Shown piece after piece: positions 49,713 through 59,555 of a DNA stretch of 60,561 bases. The position numbers and the translations under genes were made by a program. Location of the stretch: assembly GCA_001897605.1 (NCBI GenBank), contig MKTL01000009.1, positions 1 through 60,561 on the forward strand, in the 5' to 3' direction. Below the pieces are notes generated by a model. The model worked only from the letters and a program-made list of their open reading frames with translations. It made no database searches and was not told the DNA's origin. The DNA is from Clostridiales bacterium 38-18. Lineage in GTDB: Bacteria > Bacillota > Clostridia > Peptostreptococcales > Acidaminobacteraceae. Numbering within the stretch: position 1 is the first letter of the stretch; every line of letters begins with the position of its first letter.

Positions 49713-50855
49713 ATGAACGAATCAAGGATTAACAGAGGAGGGATTCTTATCCAAGAAATATTAACGTACAAAATACTAAACAACACGATAGAAAGCTACC
49801 TTTGGTTTCTCGGCACCTTTGTATTCGCTACACTCGTCATCTTATTTTTAAAATCCGTCCTTTTAAAGCGGATTTTTGGCTGGGTGCTCAAGAGATCAAC
49901 TGTAGAGGATACCGTTTTTATCCCTGCAGTTAGAAAATACCTACCTAGGTTTTTATATATCGCTGCACTCTATGTGAGCTCTCGCATCTTAACCATCACA
50001 GATAAGGTCAATCACGTGCTAGGGCTCTTCCTACTGGCGTTTGCAGTATATTACTCTGCAAAGCTCCTCAGTGCTTTTATTGAATACCTATTTAATCGCT
50101 ATAGAGAAAAAAAGACGGTGGATTCAAGCCAAAACATGGCCATCGTATGGCTCATCAAAATGTCAAAGTTCGTCGTGTGGACCATTGCACTACTTCTTCT
50201 GATCAGTAACATCGTTCCAGATGTAAGTGCACTTATCGCGGGTCTTGGTGTTGGTGGTATCGCCATTGCATTTGCTTCGCAAGCAATTATTGAGGACATC
50301 TTCAGCTACTTTACAATCTTCTTTGATCGACCATATGAGCTTGGGGATTTCGTCATAGTTGGTGATTTCTTAGGCACCGTTGAGCATATCGGTATTAGAA
50401 CGACGCGTTTGAGAAGCCTTGGCGGTGAGCAATTGGTCTTTTCGAACAAGGACTTAACCTCAGCGAGACTAAAGAACTTTAAAACCATGCAGGAGAGAAG
50501 AGTGGTCTTTTCATTAGGGGTTACGTATGACACGCCACTTGAGACGCTTAAACAGCTACCTGATGTGATCAAGGCAACCATAGAAGCGAGAGAACAGACG
50601 CGATTTGACAGAGCACATTTTCAGTCATATGGGGATTCAAGTTTAAGATTTGAAGTGGTTTACTATGTATTAACGGGTGATTATAATATTTTTATGGACA
50701 TCCAACAAGCCATTAATTTCGATATTAGAGAAAAATTTGATGCGCTCGGCGTTGCATTTGCCTTCCCATCACGTACGCTTTACATCGAGAACAATACTCC
50801 TAAAACAACCGTAATCAACAAACCCGTACCAGCTCCATCGGGAGAGAATATATAA
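49713..50855 (+). CDS. MscS-family mechanosensitive channel; start codon unclear
   Basis: The protein has about 370 residues with four to five membrane helices in the first half. The pore helix and beta domain follow: SALIAGLGVGGIAIAFASQAIIEDIFSYF, then DRPYELGDFVIVGDFLGTVEHIGIRTTRLR. These are signatures of small-conductance channels that release solutes upon osmotic shock. The ATG at 49713 is the nearest ordinary start but has no ribosome site. AGAGGAGGG (49734-49742) points instead to codon 49749, which is ATC and would give a usual MscS N-terminus (QEILTYKILNNTIESY). A terminator follows. Confidence 0.9.
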   Translation: MNESRINRGGILIQEILTYKILNNTIESYLWFLGTFVFATLVILFLKSVLLKRIFGWVLKRSTVEDTVFIPAVRKYLPRFLYIAALYVSSRILTITDKVNHVLGLFLLAFAVYYSAKLLSAFIEYLFNRYREKKTVDSSQNMAIVWLIKMSKFVVWTIALLLLISNIVPDVSALIAGLGVGGIAIAFASQAIIEDIFSYFTIFFDRPYELGDFVIVGDFLGTVEHIGIRTTRLRSLGGEQLVFSNKDLTSARLKNFKTMQERRVVFSLGVTYDTPLETLKQLPDVIKATIEAREQTRFDRAHFQSYGDSSLRFEVVYYVLTGDYNIFMDIQQAINFDIREKFDALGVAFAFPSRTLYIENNTPKTTVINKPVPAPSGENI

Positions 50856-50860
50856 AAAAT

Positions 50861-50899
50861 AAGAGAGACTGCAAATTGATATTTGCGATCTCTCTTTTC
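50861..50899. terminator. Terminator between the MscS gene and the rpsD unit
   Basis: AAGAGAGA (50861-50868) pairs with TCTCTCTT (50889-50896), inner GCAAAT/ATTTGC helix, then TTCATTT. Convergent genes on both sides. Confidence 0.82.
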
Positions 50900-50963
50900 A
50901 TTTATAACAAATTTAGTCATTTCACAATAATAAATCTAAATAGCACGCAATAATAACTAAACT

Positions 50964-51683
50964 CTATAAACAATATCGAAAATGAAAATTAAGTCTCTCA
51001 ACAAACTGGTGTCCAGCGATCTCTGATGTGGTTACTGACTGACATAAGCGCTTAAATTCAGCGTAATCTAGCCCAGTGTCGTCTGAAAACGCCACTGCAT
51101 TTTCACCGTAGTCCTCAGATAAAAAGGTGCAGACCTCTGAAGCTGAACCAAACAGATGTAATGTTAGCTTTCTCCTAGGTTCATCGTCAAAAAAGCGATT
51201 AAGTGCATGTAGGTGAAGGACGAGCTTCGCTTTTAAGTCACTTTCGCTAAACGACGATGCATTTGAAAGCGTTTCTATCAGGTTGTCGAGATAGCGATGG
51301 GCTGACTGATCTATCGGACTGATGCGTCTTACTTTAGGGAGCTCAAATGTCTTTCTGTATGGCGTTCGCATAGAGGCATAAACCTCAGATTTCAAAACTT
51401 CATAGGAAGACATTGGCATATAAAAACCGTCGCTTAAATCGTCAATCCAGTTGTAATAAAGGGTAGGGACGAGAACGTAACGCAAATAATCCGCTAATTC
51501 GTGAACAGATGCGTGACTGCTCCAGCCAAGCTTTGCGAATCCCTTTTCATGGTCAAAGTAACCCAGATAAAGGAACATCGTCTGTTCGGTAACTGCTTTG
51601 CCCGTAATTCGCCCAAAAAGTAAATCGTCGATGTCATATTGCTCAATTCTTTGAGCCCAGAAGCTGTCAGGTCGAATACTCAT
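50964..51683 (-). CDS. Hypothetical protein co-transcribed with rpsD
   Basis: I do not recognise the family. The 239-residue protein is soluble, without signal or membrane segment, and rich in aromatic and acidic residues (FGRITGKAVTEQTMFLYLGY, YNWIDDLSDGFYMPMSSYEV, YLDNLIETLSNASSFSESDL). It starts eight bases after the rpsD stop codon, with only a weak AAGG site, so it is probably translated by coupling from rpsD. Confidence 0.68.
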   Translation of the reverse strand: MSIRPDSFWAQRIEQYDIDDLLFGRITGKAVTEQTMFLYLGYFDHEKGFAKLGWSSHASVHELADYLRYVLVPTLYYNWIDDLSDGFYMPMSSYEVLKSEVYASMRTPYRKTFELPKVRRISPIDQSAHRYLDNLIETLSNASSFSESDLKAKLVLHLHALNRFFDDEPRRKLTLHLFGSASEVCTFLSEDYGENAVAFSDDTGLDYAEFKRLCQSVTTSEIAGHQFVERLNFHFRYCL

Positions 51684-51691
51684 AGACAGCC

Positions 51692-52291
51692 TTATAGCAT
51701 CTTAGCATAGAACTCAACGACGAGATGGTCATCGATTTGGATCGGAATCTCGTCTCTAAGTGGTAATCGTGATAAGGTTGCAGAGAACGCTTCAGGATCA
51801 TAGGTAATATAAGGTAAAGTATAACCCACTTTTTCTGTCAAGTTCTCTTTAAAAGTAATGACATCTCTTGATTTTTCTTTCAGGGTAATTTGATCGCCTT
51901 CCTTAACAGCGAAAGAGGGAATATCCACTTTTTTGCCGTTAACGAGGATATGACCGTGAACTACCATTTGACGGGCTTGTCTGATGGAACTTGCAAAATT
52001 CATGCGATAGACGAGATTGTCTAGACGGGTTTCAAGATCCTTTATGAGCTTTTCACCTGTGAGTTCTGAGCTCTTTTTAGCGGTCTTTACATATCTTCTA
52101 AACTGTTTTTCCATCACTTCATAATAGCCGCGAAGTCTTTGTTTTTCCAGTAGCTGTATACCATAAGCAGATAGCTTCTTCGCATCTCTTGCTTGTCCAT
52201 TCCCTTGTCGGTTCATCGCTTTTGGATGACCCGTTACGTTTAAATTTAGTCTTCTACATTTTTTGAATCTTGGCTCTCTCATTCTTGCCAA
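51692..52291 (-). CDS. rpsD: Ribosomal protein S4
   Basis: The 199-residue protein initiates assembly of the small ribosomal subunit on 16S rRNA. The TTG start 52291 lies after AGGAGGTGG and gives the usual N-terminus ([16 protein letters not shown]). The S4 RNA-binding domain is seen in [20 protein letters not shown] and [20 protein letters not shown]. Only one Cys occurs near the N-terminus, so this is the zinc-free form. It stands apart from ribosomal operons, as in Bacillus, with its own promoter. Confidence 0.96.
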   Translation of the reverse strand: MARMREPRFKKCRRLNLNVTGHPKAMNRQGNGQARDAKKLSAYGIQLLEKQRLRGYYEVMEKQFRRYVKTAKKSSELTGEKLIKDLETRLDNLVYRMNFASSIRQARQMVVHGHILVNGKKVDIPSFAVKEGDQITLKEKSRDVITFKENLTEKVGYTLPYITYDPEAFSATLSRLPLRDEIPIQIDDHLVVEFYAKML

Positions 52292-52335
52292 ATGACCACC
52301 TCCTAAATGAAAATAATTATCAATTAACGAGAAAT

Positions 52336-52364
52336 ATTTTAGCACTTTAACCTAGTAACGTCAA
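52336..52364 (-). promoter_or_regulatory. rpsD promoter
   Basis: On the minus strand TTGACG (52364-52359), 17 bases and TAAAAT (52341-52336) lie about 45 bases before the TTG start. The stretch 52365-52560 shows no gene. Confidence 0.72.
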
Positions 52365-52564
52365 TAAGTGCGGCAATTTGTTCACAGTTTATTAGCAGAT
52401 TGTTTTGGAATCCATTATATTTTGTTTGTTGCGTGAATTTGTGGTGCGCGGAAGCATTGGAATGACTGTGTTATAAGTGCGTGAAGAAATTCCTGAAAAT
52501 GAAGGATACATTTCAAAAAAATATTACAACAGCAAGAAATATTTCAGAAAATTCAAAAAAGAGG

Positions 52565-52593
52565 TTGACTTTTATTTTCAAGGTGTGTAATAT
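52565..52593 (+). promoter_or_regulatory. Promoter of the ilv operon
   Basis: TTGACT (52565-52570), 17 bases and TAATAT (52588-52593) precede the T-box leader. Confidence 0.8.
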
Positions 52594-52599
52594 CATCTT

Positions 52600-52892
52600 T
52601 AATAACTGAAATGCGCCGACTGAGAGAAACGTATTCAAGAGTTCTTCAAAGAGAGTCACGAATGGTGGGAAGTGACAGGAGCCGAATACTTAATAATCAC
52701 TCAAGAGCAGCGAAGTCGAAAGGAACCGAGTAGACTGAGCCGGGTTGATCTTCGTTAAACGATCGGGGTTGCACGTGTAAACGTAAGACCTTAATGAGAA
52801 TGAACCTTCTATAGGTTTATTGAACGCAGGGTGGTACCGCGAAAAGATGATTCGCCCCTCGACAAAGCATATACTTTGTCGAGGGGTTTTTT
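52600..52892 (+). ncRNA. T-box leader, probable isoleucine specifier
   Basis: The leader contains the T-box sequence AGGGTGGTACCGCG (about 52828-52841) and the Stem I motif GAATGGTGGGAAGTGAC. Pairing GTATTC with GAATAC and TGAG with CTCA frames the specifier loop TTAATAATCA, in which ATC (52696-52698) followed by A is the specifier, an isoleucine codon. The terminator has a 13-bp stem (52855-52867 with 52874-52886) and a T-run. Uncharged tRNA-Ile should cause read-through into ilv genes. Confidence 0.93.
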
Positions 52893-52937
52893 ATTTAGTA
52901 AAAAGACTTTTTTCAAAAATTATTAAAGGAGGGTGCT

Positions 52938-53171
52938 ATGGCGGAGCATATCGTAAAGGCGACAATTGATGTTGATCCAGAGGCAATGATGCGCGTAACT
53001 GCGTTACTAAAAAGAAAAGGATACCAAATGAGACGAATTCTGCTGGAGTCGGATTCAAGTCAAGAGTTTGCTAGCTTAGAGATGGTGCTTTGGTCAGAAG
53101 CACATAGTGTTGAAACCACACGCAATGTTTTAGGGCGCATCTACAGCGTTCACAATGTGGAAATTATATAA
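52938..53171 (+). CDS. ilvN: Acetolactate synthase small subunit, ACT domain only
   Basis: The 77-residue protein is a single ACT domain ([40 protein letters not shown]), the regulatory part of acetolactate synthase. It is IlvM-like in length, lacking the second domain of common IlvN/IlvH. It should bind the IlvB protein encoded at 56279 and confer feedback control by valine or another branched-chain amino acid. AAAGGAGGGTGCT precedes the ATG. It is the first gene after the T-box. Confidence 0.85.
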   Translation: MAEHIVKATIDVDPEAMMRVTALLKRKGYQMRRILLESDSSQEFASLEMVLWSEAHSVETTRNVLGRIYSVHNVEII

Positions 53172-53197
53172 AGACTAAAAGGAGAAGAGGTATTTAT

Positions 53198-54208
53198 ATG
53201 GCGAAGATGTATTATGAAAACGAATGCGAATTAGGGGTTTTTGAAGGCAAAAAAGTGGCAGTGTTAGGCTTTGGTAGTCAAGGTCATGCACATGCCCTCA
53301 ACTTAAAGGAAAGTGGCGTTAAAGTCTGTGTCGGTTTATACGAGGGGTCGAAAAGCTGGCAGAGAGCGGAAGCGAAAGGCTTGGAAGTTTATACTGTCGC
53401 AGAAGCGGTAAAACAATCAGACGTTGTGATGATGTTACTTCCCGATGAAAAGCAAGCAAAGGTTTATAAAGAGGACGTTGCACCTAATCTGGTTGATGGT
53501 CAAGCGCTAGCTTTTGCACATGGCTTTAACATCCACTTCAGTCAAATCGTACCGCCAAAGGACGTCGATGTTTTTATGGTTGCACCGAAAGGCCCTGGCC
53601 ATTTGGTAAGACGTGTCTATACGGAAGGTGGTGGTGTACCCGCATTATTCGCAGTGTACCAAGATGCAACTGGAAAAGCGCGTGAGTTTGCGATGGGTTA
53701 TGCCAAAGGCATAGGCGCTGCAAGAGCGGGTATCCTAGAAACCACTTTTAAAGAAGAGACAGAAACCGATCTTTTCGGCGAACAAGCTGTACTCTGTGGG
53801 GGTGCAACTGAGCTGGTTAAAGCGGGCTTTGATACGTTAGTTGCCGCTGGCTATCAAGAAGAAATTGCGTATTTTGAATGCTTACATGAGCTTAAACTCA
53901 TCGTGGATTTGCTATATGAGGGTGGTCTTGAACGCATGCGCTACTCGGTAAGTGATACTGCTGAATACGGGGATTACAGTGTGGGCAAGCGAATTGTTAA
54001 TGAAAATACACGCGCTGAGATGAAAAAGGTATTGAGCGAAATCCAAAGTGGTGAGTTTGCAAAGAATTGGATCTTAGAAAATCAAGCAGGTAGACCGGGC
54101 TTTAACGCAAAGCGTCGTCAGGAGATGGCACACCCAATGGTAAATGTGGGAAAACAGCTTAGAGGAATGATGACTTGGTTGCCAAATCAAGGTGGGTTAG
54201 ATGAGTAA
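53198..54208 (+). CDS. ilvC: Ketol-acid reductoisomerase, class I
   Basis: The 336-residue enzyme converts acetolactate or acetohydroxybutyrate to the dihydroxy acid with NAD(P)H and Mg. The nucleotide loop is [19 protein letters not shown] (residues 22-40). [29 protein letters not shown] with metal-binding Asp/Glu, and [17 protein letters not shown] are conserved. The length is that of class I. It ends within the first codons of ilvD (8-base overlap). Confidence 0.96.
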   Translation: MAKMYYENECELGVFEGKKVAVLGFGSQGHAHALNLKESGVKVCVGLYEGSKSWQRAEAKGLEVYTVAEAVKQSDVVMMLLPDEKQAKVYKEDVAPNLVDGQALAFAHGFNIHFSQIVPPKDVDVFMVAPKGPGHLVRRVYTEGGGVPALFAVYQDATGKAREFAMGYAKGIGAARAGILETTFKEETETDLFGEQAVLCGGATELVKAGFDTLVAAGYQEEIAYFECLHELKLIVDLLYEGGLERMRYSVSDTAEYGDYSVGKRIVNENTRAEMKKVLSEIQSGEFAKNWILENQAGRPGFNAKRRQEMAHPMVNVGKQLRGMMTWLPNQGGLDE

Positions 54209-55997
54209 GGTAAATGATCCGTCACAGAAGCAGCTAAGTGATGCTGAAGGTGATGATAAAAATAGAAATGATGAAAATAATAAAAACGGAAATAACCAAA
54301 TCGAAAATAACCAAAACCATGTTAAATTTAAAAGCCATAGATTAACTGAAGGTGTGGAAAGAGCGCCGCATCGCTCGCTTTTAAAGGCGTTAGGACTTAC
54401 GGATAGAGAAATGTCTCAGCCTTTTATCGGGGTTGTCAGTGCTTTTAGTGAGCTCGTTCCTGGACATGCGCATCTTAGGCAGGTTGCCGATGCCGTCAAA
54501 TCTGGCGTGCGTCTGGCGGGCGGGACTCCGTTTGAGTTCCCAGTCATCGGCGTCTGTGATGGGCTTGCGATGAATCACGAGGGGATGCGCTATTCCCTCG
54601 CCAGCCGCGAGCTGATCGCAGATAGTATCGAGACCATGGCCATGGCACATGCACTGGATGGGTTGGTGCTTGTACCCAACTGCGATAAGATCGTGCCCGC
54701 CATGCTAATGGCGGCCGCACGCCTAGATTTACCAGCCATAGTCATCAGTGGTGGCCCAATGCTCGCTGGACGCGTTGGAGACAAAGTCGTAGACCTAAGT
54801 GCCGTCTTTGAAGCGGTTGGCAGTGTCAAAGCAGGTAAATTCTCAGAGGCTGAGCTCAAACAGTACGAAGAAGAGGCATGTCCAACCTGTGGCTCTTGCT
54901 CTGGGATGTACACAGCAAACTCCATGAACTGTATGACAGAGGCGCTTGGTATGGCGCTACCGGGCAACGGGACAGTACCAGCTGTGTATTCGAAAAGAAT
55001 GCGTCTGGCTAAAGAGACAGGCTATAGAGCGGTCGAACTGGTTAGAGAAGGACTCAAACCGTCAGATATACTTACACCTCAGGCATTTCACAATGCACTT
55101 TCTGCCGATATGGCACTTGGCTGCTCGACGAACACCGTACTTCACCTAACGGCAATTGCACATGAAGCTGGGGTTGAACTCAATTTAGAAACCATAGATA
55201 CAGTGAGTCGCAAGACGCCGAATCTATGTCGCCTCAGTCCTGCAGGTACTGCACACATCGAGGACCTAGATCGCGTGGGTGGCATGAGTGCACTGCTTAA
55301 AGAGCTAAGCTCAGGCGAATTACTAGAAACCTCTGCACTGACCGTATCGGGGAGAACTTTAGAGGAGCAGCTACACGCTGTATGTGCGATCAATAGCTGG
55401 TCAAGTGATCAAAACGTTCTAAGAACACTTGAGAATGCTTATGCCTCAGAGGGTGGCATCAAGGTGTTAAGAGGTAATCTTGCAAAAGATGGCGCTGTTG
55501 TAAAGCAGTCAGCGGTCAGTCCTAAAATGATGCAGCACAGTGGCCCTGCTAGAGTCTTTGATAGCGAATCAGAGGCAGTACATGCAATCCTAAACGGTCA
55601 AATTGTACAAGGGGATGTGGTCGTCATAAGGTATGAAGGTCCAAAAGGAGGACCGGGTATGCCAGAGATGCTAACTCCTACCTCAGCACTTTCAGGTATG
55701 GGACTTGATGAAAGCGTGGCACTCATTACAGATGGTCGTTTCTCAGGTGCAACCAGAGGGGCAGCGATTGGTCATGTTTCACCAGAGGCGTTAGAGGGTG
55801 GTGATATCGGCTTTTTACTAGAGGGTGATATGATTGATATCGATATAAAAGCGGGTCTTTTAAATCACAGACTGGATGACGTCACTTTAGCCAAGAGAAG
55901 AGAAACACTTCAGCTTGTGGAGAAGCCTGTGAAGGGTTATCTAAAAAAATACCTCAGCAAGGTGTCATCTGCATCTGCTGGTGCGGTTATAAAATAA
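54201..55997 (+). CDS. ilvD: Dihydroxy-acid dehydratase with Asn-rich N-terminal extension
   Basis: The 598-residue iron-sulfur enzyme dehydrates dihydroxy acids to 2-keto acids, the third common step to isoleucine and valine. Cluster and metal motifs: [31 protein letters not shown], and [12 protein letters not shown]-like [18 protein letters not shown]. Standard enzymes start at about [19 protein letters not shown]; here 40 polar, Asn/Asp-rich residues precede it. The GC content of the middle part seems higher than that of neighbouring genes, judging by eye. The start overlaps ilvC, so the extension is probably translated. Confidence 0.95.
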   Translation: MSKVNDPSQKQLSDAEGDDKNRNDENNKNGNNQIENNQNHVKFKSHRLTEGVERAPHRSLLKALGLTDREMSQPFIGVVSAFSELVPGHAHLRQVADAVKSGVRLAGGTPFEFPVIGVCDGLAMNHEGMRYSLASRELIADSIETMAMAHALDGLVLVPNCDKIVPAMLMAAARLDLPAIVISGGPMLAGRVGDKVVDLSAVFEAVGSVKAGKFSEAELKQYEEEACPTCGSCSGMYTANSMNCMTEALGMALPGNGTVPAVYSKRMRLAKETGYRAVELVREGLKPSDILTPQAFHNALSADMALGCSTNTVLHLTAIAHEAGVELNLETIDTVSRKTPNLCRLSPAGTAHIEDLDRVGGMSALLKELSSGELLETSALTVSGRTLEEQLHAVCAINSWSSDQNVLRTLENAYASEGGIKVLRGNLAKDGAVVKQSAVSPKMMQHSGPARVFDSESEAVHAILNGQIVQGDVVVIRYEGPKGGPGMPEMLTPTSALSGMGLDESVALITDGRFSGATRGAAIGHVSPEALEGGDIGFLLEGDMIDIDIKAGLLNHRLDDVTLAKRRETLQLVEKPVKGYLKKYLSKVSSASAGAVIK

Positions 55998-56081
55998 AAA
56001 AACAAACTTTATATTAAGAATTCAATCAGTTTAATGAATAATCATTTTTAATGAACAATCGGTTTTAATGAATTCAATAAA

Positions 56082-56191
56082 TTATATAGAATAACCATTA
56101 ATGTAGAATTTAATAAAATTATATAGAATAACCATTAATGTAGAATTTAATAAAATTTATAGAATAACCATTAATGTAGAATTTAATAAAA
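56082..56191 (+). repeat. Tandem 35-37-bp repeats between ilvD and ilvB
   Basis: Copies at 56082-56118 and 56119-56155 (37 bases, identical) and 56157-56191 (35 bases, lacking TA) are followed by a diverged partial copy. They contain AGAATAACCATTAATG and are wholly AT-rich. The 280-base gap shows no gene or clear terminator, so ilvD and ilvB may share a transcript. Confidence 0.92.
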
Positions 56192-56278
56192 TTTATAGAA
56201 TAATCATTATTGAATAATAGACAGTAATAATAAAATATTAAACACACAAAAATACACAAATTAAAGGAAGTGAGTGGG

Positions 56279-58072
56279 ATGCGTATAACCGGAGCGGATA
56301 TCGTTTTGGAAACGCTTATAGCGAATGGTGTTGAGGATTTATTCGGGTTTCCGGGGGGCGCAGTCATCCCAATTTACGATGCGATCTATCAACGTAAAGA
56401 TAAAGTAAAGCATTATAGAACCTGTCACGAACAAGGAGCGGTGCATGCCGCGGACGGCTATGCGAGAGCAACCGGTAAGGTTGGCGTCTGTATCGTTACT
56501 TCCGGGCCAGGAGCGACCAATACCATAACGGGAATCGCGACAGCATTTATGGATTCATCTCCTGTCCTAATCCTATCTGGTCAGGTAAGTAGTGCCCTAA
56601 TTGGACGGGATTCTTTTCAAGAAGTGGACATTACCGCGATGACCATCACCATCACAAAGCATTGTGAGATGGTAAAAAAGACAGAAGAGATAGCAGCTGC
56701 CATAGAAAGAGGCATCAAAATTGCGCTTGAAGGCAGACCGGGTCCTGTTTTGATCGATATTCCAAAGGATTTATTGACCGCACAAATCCCACTTGAGGAT
56801 TTTGAAAATTATCTAAAGGCAAGCAAAGAAAACAGCAACGCTTTAACCGCTGAGTTTGATGACGAAAAATCGAACCGATCTGAAAACGAAACCATTTTGA
56901 ATCAGCTAAAGGACTACTTTAGAACAGCCAAATCCCCGGTTTTACTCGTGGGGGGGGGCGTTATCCATGCAGGCGTCAGTGAAAAACTAACCGAATGGGC
57001 AATTGAAAAGCAGTTTCCTGTTGCGAATACATTGATGGGCAGTGGTGCTTTTCCGCAATCGCATCCACTTTCTTTAGGCCTAATCGGTATGCATGGTCAT
57101 GCACATGCCAATCATAAGCTACAATCAGCAGATCTGGTAATCGCACTAGGAGTTCGTTTTAGCGATCGCGTCGTTGGTGCCGAGAAGCATTTCCTACAAA
57201 ATGCCACCATTGTTCAAATCGATTTGGATGCCAATGAACTAGGAAAAAATAAAGAGGTTACTTTCCCATGGCAGGAAAAGCTAGAAACGGCCTTATCCAT
57301 TTTAATAGAAGCTTCAAAAGAATTTAAAAGGACGCCTGAATTGTTTGAAATAGTATCAATGAAAAATCAAGCTTCTATAGTAGAGAATGCGCTTCAAAAC
57401 AAACCGTCTAACGAGAGTTCTAATGAATCACATCTATCAAAACTGAAAGCAAAAAGTGATCAAGAGGATCAAATCATTGCTGAAAAAGCCTTGAAGTTGA
57501 TTCATACTGAAAGTCCAAAGCACATAACCGTCGTTACTGAAGTAGGACAGCATCAAATGTGGACGGCGCAGTTCTTTGGCTTTGATCAGCCAAGACAATT
57601 CATCACATCAGGTGGACTTGGAACGATGGGATTTGGTTTAGGGGCAGCAATAGGTGCTTCAATTGCACTAAAAAAACGCGTGCTTCATATTGCTGGTGAT
57701 GGTAGCTTTAAGATGAATTCAAACGAGCTTGAAACCGTTAGTAAATACAAATTACCGATAACCACCGTTATCGTGAACAATCATGCACTTGGCATGGTGA
57801 GACAGTGGCAGCATCTCTTTTGCGATAGTAGATACAGCGAAACCGATGCTGAACAAATCGTAGACTTTGTTAAACTGGCTAAAGCTTACGGGATTGTTGG
57901 ATTTAGAGTAGAACATTTAAAGGATCTTGAAATCATACTAAAAGGCATAAAAGATACTGAAGGACCAGTATTAATCGAATGTGACTTTAACATCGATGAA
58001 GGCGTTTATCCGATTATTCCACCAGGTAAAGGGGTTCAAGATATGATAGAGGAGGCACCATGTCTACAATAG
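56279..58072 (+). CDS. ilvB: Acetolactate synthase large subunit
   Basis: The 597-residue thiamine diphosphate enzyme condenses pyruvate with pyruvate or 2-ketobutyrate. The catalytic Glu is in the N-terminal motif YRTCHEQGAVHAADGYARAT. FGFPGGAVIPIYDAI precedes it, and the cofactor motif AGDGSFKMNSNELETVSKY lies near residue 475. Two polar linkers (around 190-205 and 362-395, with NKPSNESSNESH) are longer than usual. ATG 56279 is favoured over the GTG at 56270 by the distance from AGGAAG. The small subunit gene is at the head of the operon, an unusual separation. Confidence 0.95.
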   Translation: MRITGADIVLETLIANGVEDLFGFPGGAVIPIYDAIYQRKDKVKHYRTCHEQGAVHAADGYARATGKVGVCIVTSGPGATNTITGIATAFMDSSPVLILSGQVSSALIGRDSFQEVDITAMTITITKHCEMVKKTEEIAAAIERGIKIALEGRPGPVLIDIPKDLLTAQIPLEDFENYLKASKENSNALTAEFDDEKSNRSENETILNQLKDYFRTAKSPVLLVGGGVIHAGVSEKLTEWAIEKQFPVANTLMGSGAFPQSHPLSLGLIGMHGHAHANHKLQSADLVIALGVRFSDRVVGAEKHFLQNATIVQIDLDANELGKNKEVTFPWQEKLETALSILIEASKEFKRTPELFEIVSMKNQASIVENALQNKPSNESSNESHLSKLKAKSDQEDQIIAEKALKLIHTESPKHITVVTEVGQHQMWTAQFFGFDQPRQFITSGGLGTMGFGLGAAIGASIALKKRVLHIAGDGSFKMNSNELETVSKYKLPITTVIVNNHALGMVRQWQHLFCDSRYSETDAEQIVDFVKLAKAYGIVGFRVEHLKDLEIILKGIKDTEGPVLIECDFNIDEGVYPIIPPGKGVQDMIEEAPCLQ

Positions 58073-59355
58073 ATAATGATTTGAGTCACTCAAATTGGCA
58101 GGTGTTTGGACGTGACTTTAACCCTTCGGCAGCGACTTTCAAAGGTGCTGAACAAAGTTTGAGTCAGAAAGTTTCACTTGCAGCAGAAACGTTGAAGGGT
58201 GTAATTGCCAACACGCCTCTGATCTATAGCAATCATTTAAGCGAACAACACGATTTAGATGTTTGGCTAAAGCCTGAGAACTTTCAAAGGACTGGCGCAT
58301 TCAAATTAAGAGGCGCCTTTTATAAATTAAGTCAGCTTTCTGAAGCTGAAAAAAAAGCGGGCGTAATCACTGCATCGGCAGGTAATCACGCTCAAGGCGT
58401 AGCACTTGCAGCGAAAGAAATGGGCATTAAAGCAACGGTGGTCATGCCAGTGGCAACCCCTCTTATAAAAGTTAATGCAACAAAATCATATGGCGCTGAA
58501 GTGGTACTTTATGGCGATGTGTTTGATGAGAGCAGCCAGTATGCGACGCAGCTTGCAGATCAAACGAAAAAGTGCTTTATTCATCCATTTGATGATTTAG
58601 ATGTGATCGCAGGACAAGGAACGATTGGCATGGAGATTTTAGAGGAGCTCCCTGATGTAGATATCGTATTGGTTCCTGTGGGTGGTGGCGGCTTAATTAG
58701 TGGCATTGCAACTTATATTAAGCATCGAAAACCCAATTGTAAAGTCATCGGCGTTGAACCTGAAGGCGCAGCTTCTATGAAGCTTGCACTGTGTAAAGGA
58801 GACGAGGCAAGACTGGACATCGTACAAACTGTGGCGGACGGTGTCGCGGTAAAAAAGGTGGGTAAGAATTGTTATAATTTGGCGAGAGATTATGTGGATG
58901 ACATTATTACCGTGAGCGATTACGATATCATGGAAGGCTTTTTAACCTTGTTCGAAAAGCACAAAATGGTGGTTGAAACCTCTGGCGCATTAACGCTTGC
59001 AGCACTTCGAAAGCTTGGAATAAAACACAAGCGCGTCGTCAGTGTGTTATCTGGTGGTAACATCGACGTGGTTACAGTTGCTGCAATGATCAATAAAGGT
59101 TTAACGAGACGGGGTAGAATTTTCTGTTTCTCGGTGGATCTACCGGATACACCAGGTCAACTTTTGAACATCTCCCAAATCTTATCGGATTATAAAGCCA
59201 ACGTTATTAAACTGGATCATAACCAGTTTATGAATTTTGATCGCTTTAGCCACGTTCAGCTACAGGTTACTGTGGAGACCAATGGTCATGAACACATTAG
59301 AGAGATCGTATCTGCATTAAATCAAATAGGATACGTCGTCAAGCAAGTTTATTAG
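58060..59355 (+). CDS. ilvA: Threonine ammonia-lyase with one ACT-like domain
   Basis: The 431-residue PLP enzyme converts threonine to 2-ketobutyrate, the entry to isoleucine. The PLP lysine is Lys82 in RTGAFKLRGAF. ASAGNHAQGVALAA and PVGGGGLISGIA bind substrate and phosphate. A C-terminal ACT domain (FSVDLPDTPGQLLNISQILS) suggests feedback by isoleucine or another amino acid. A polar 40-residue N-terminus precedes the catalytic domain. The gene overlaps ilvB by 13 bases after GAGGAGG. Confidence 0.94.
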   Translation: MSTIDNDLSHSNWQVFGRDFNPSAATFKGAEQSLSQKVSLAAETLKGVIANTPLIYSNHLSEQHDLDVWLKPENFQRTGAFKLRGAFYKLSQLSEAEKKAGVITASAGNHAQGVALAAKEMGIKATVVMPVATPLIKVNATKSYGAEVVLYGDVFDESSQYATQLADQTKKCFIHPFDDLDVIAGQGTIGMEILEELPDVDIVLVPVGGGGLISGIATYIKHRKPNCKVIGVEPEGAASMKLALCKGDEARLDIVQTVADGVAVKKVGKNCYNLARDYVDDIITVSDYDIMEGFLTLFEKHKMVVETSGALTLAALRKLGIKHKRVVSVLSGGNIDVVTVAAMINKGLTRRGRIFCFSVDLPDTPGQLLNISQILSDYKANVIKLDHNQFMNFDRFSHVQLQVTVETNGHEHIREIVSALNQIGYVVKQVY

Positions 59356-59467
59356 GTTATTCAGGTACAGTTAATTTCCCCATTAATTTTACCAATTGAA
59401 TAGATAGAAAAAGTTGTAGTAAAAGTCAAAGTACAAGAAGAAGTTACCCAAACGAGTATAAGGACGA

Positions 59468-59514
59468 AAATGTCTATCCTTTTAAATCCTCCCAGTTTAA
59501 ACGGATAGGCATTT
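59468..59514 (+). other. Hairpin between ilvA and the phosphorylase gene
   Basis: AAATGTCTATCC (59468-59479) pairs with GGATAGGCATTT (59503-59514), one G-T pair, with an inner TTTAAA-type helix. No clear T-run follows. It may be a weak terminator of the ilv operon or a leader structure of the next gene. Confidence 0.5.
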
Positions 59515-59555
59515 GGCCTTATGATACATATGTCTAGAAAGGGAATGTAGCAATC

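Noticed and set aside
56082-56191. 37-bp direct repeats considered as CRISPR or plasmid iterons
   Set aside because: The copies adjoin without spacers, are wholly AT-rich and have no cas or replication gene nearby.
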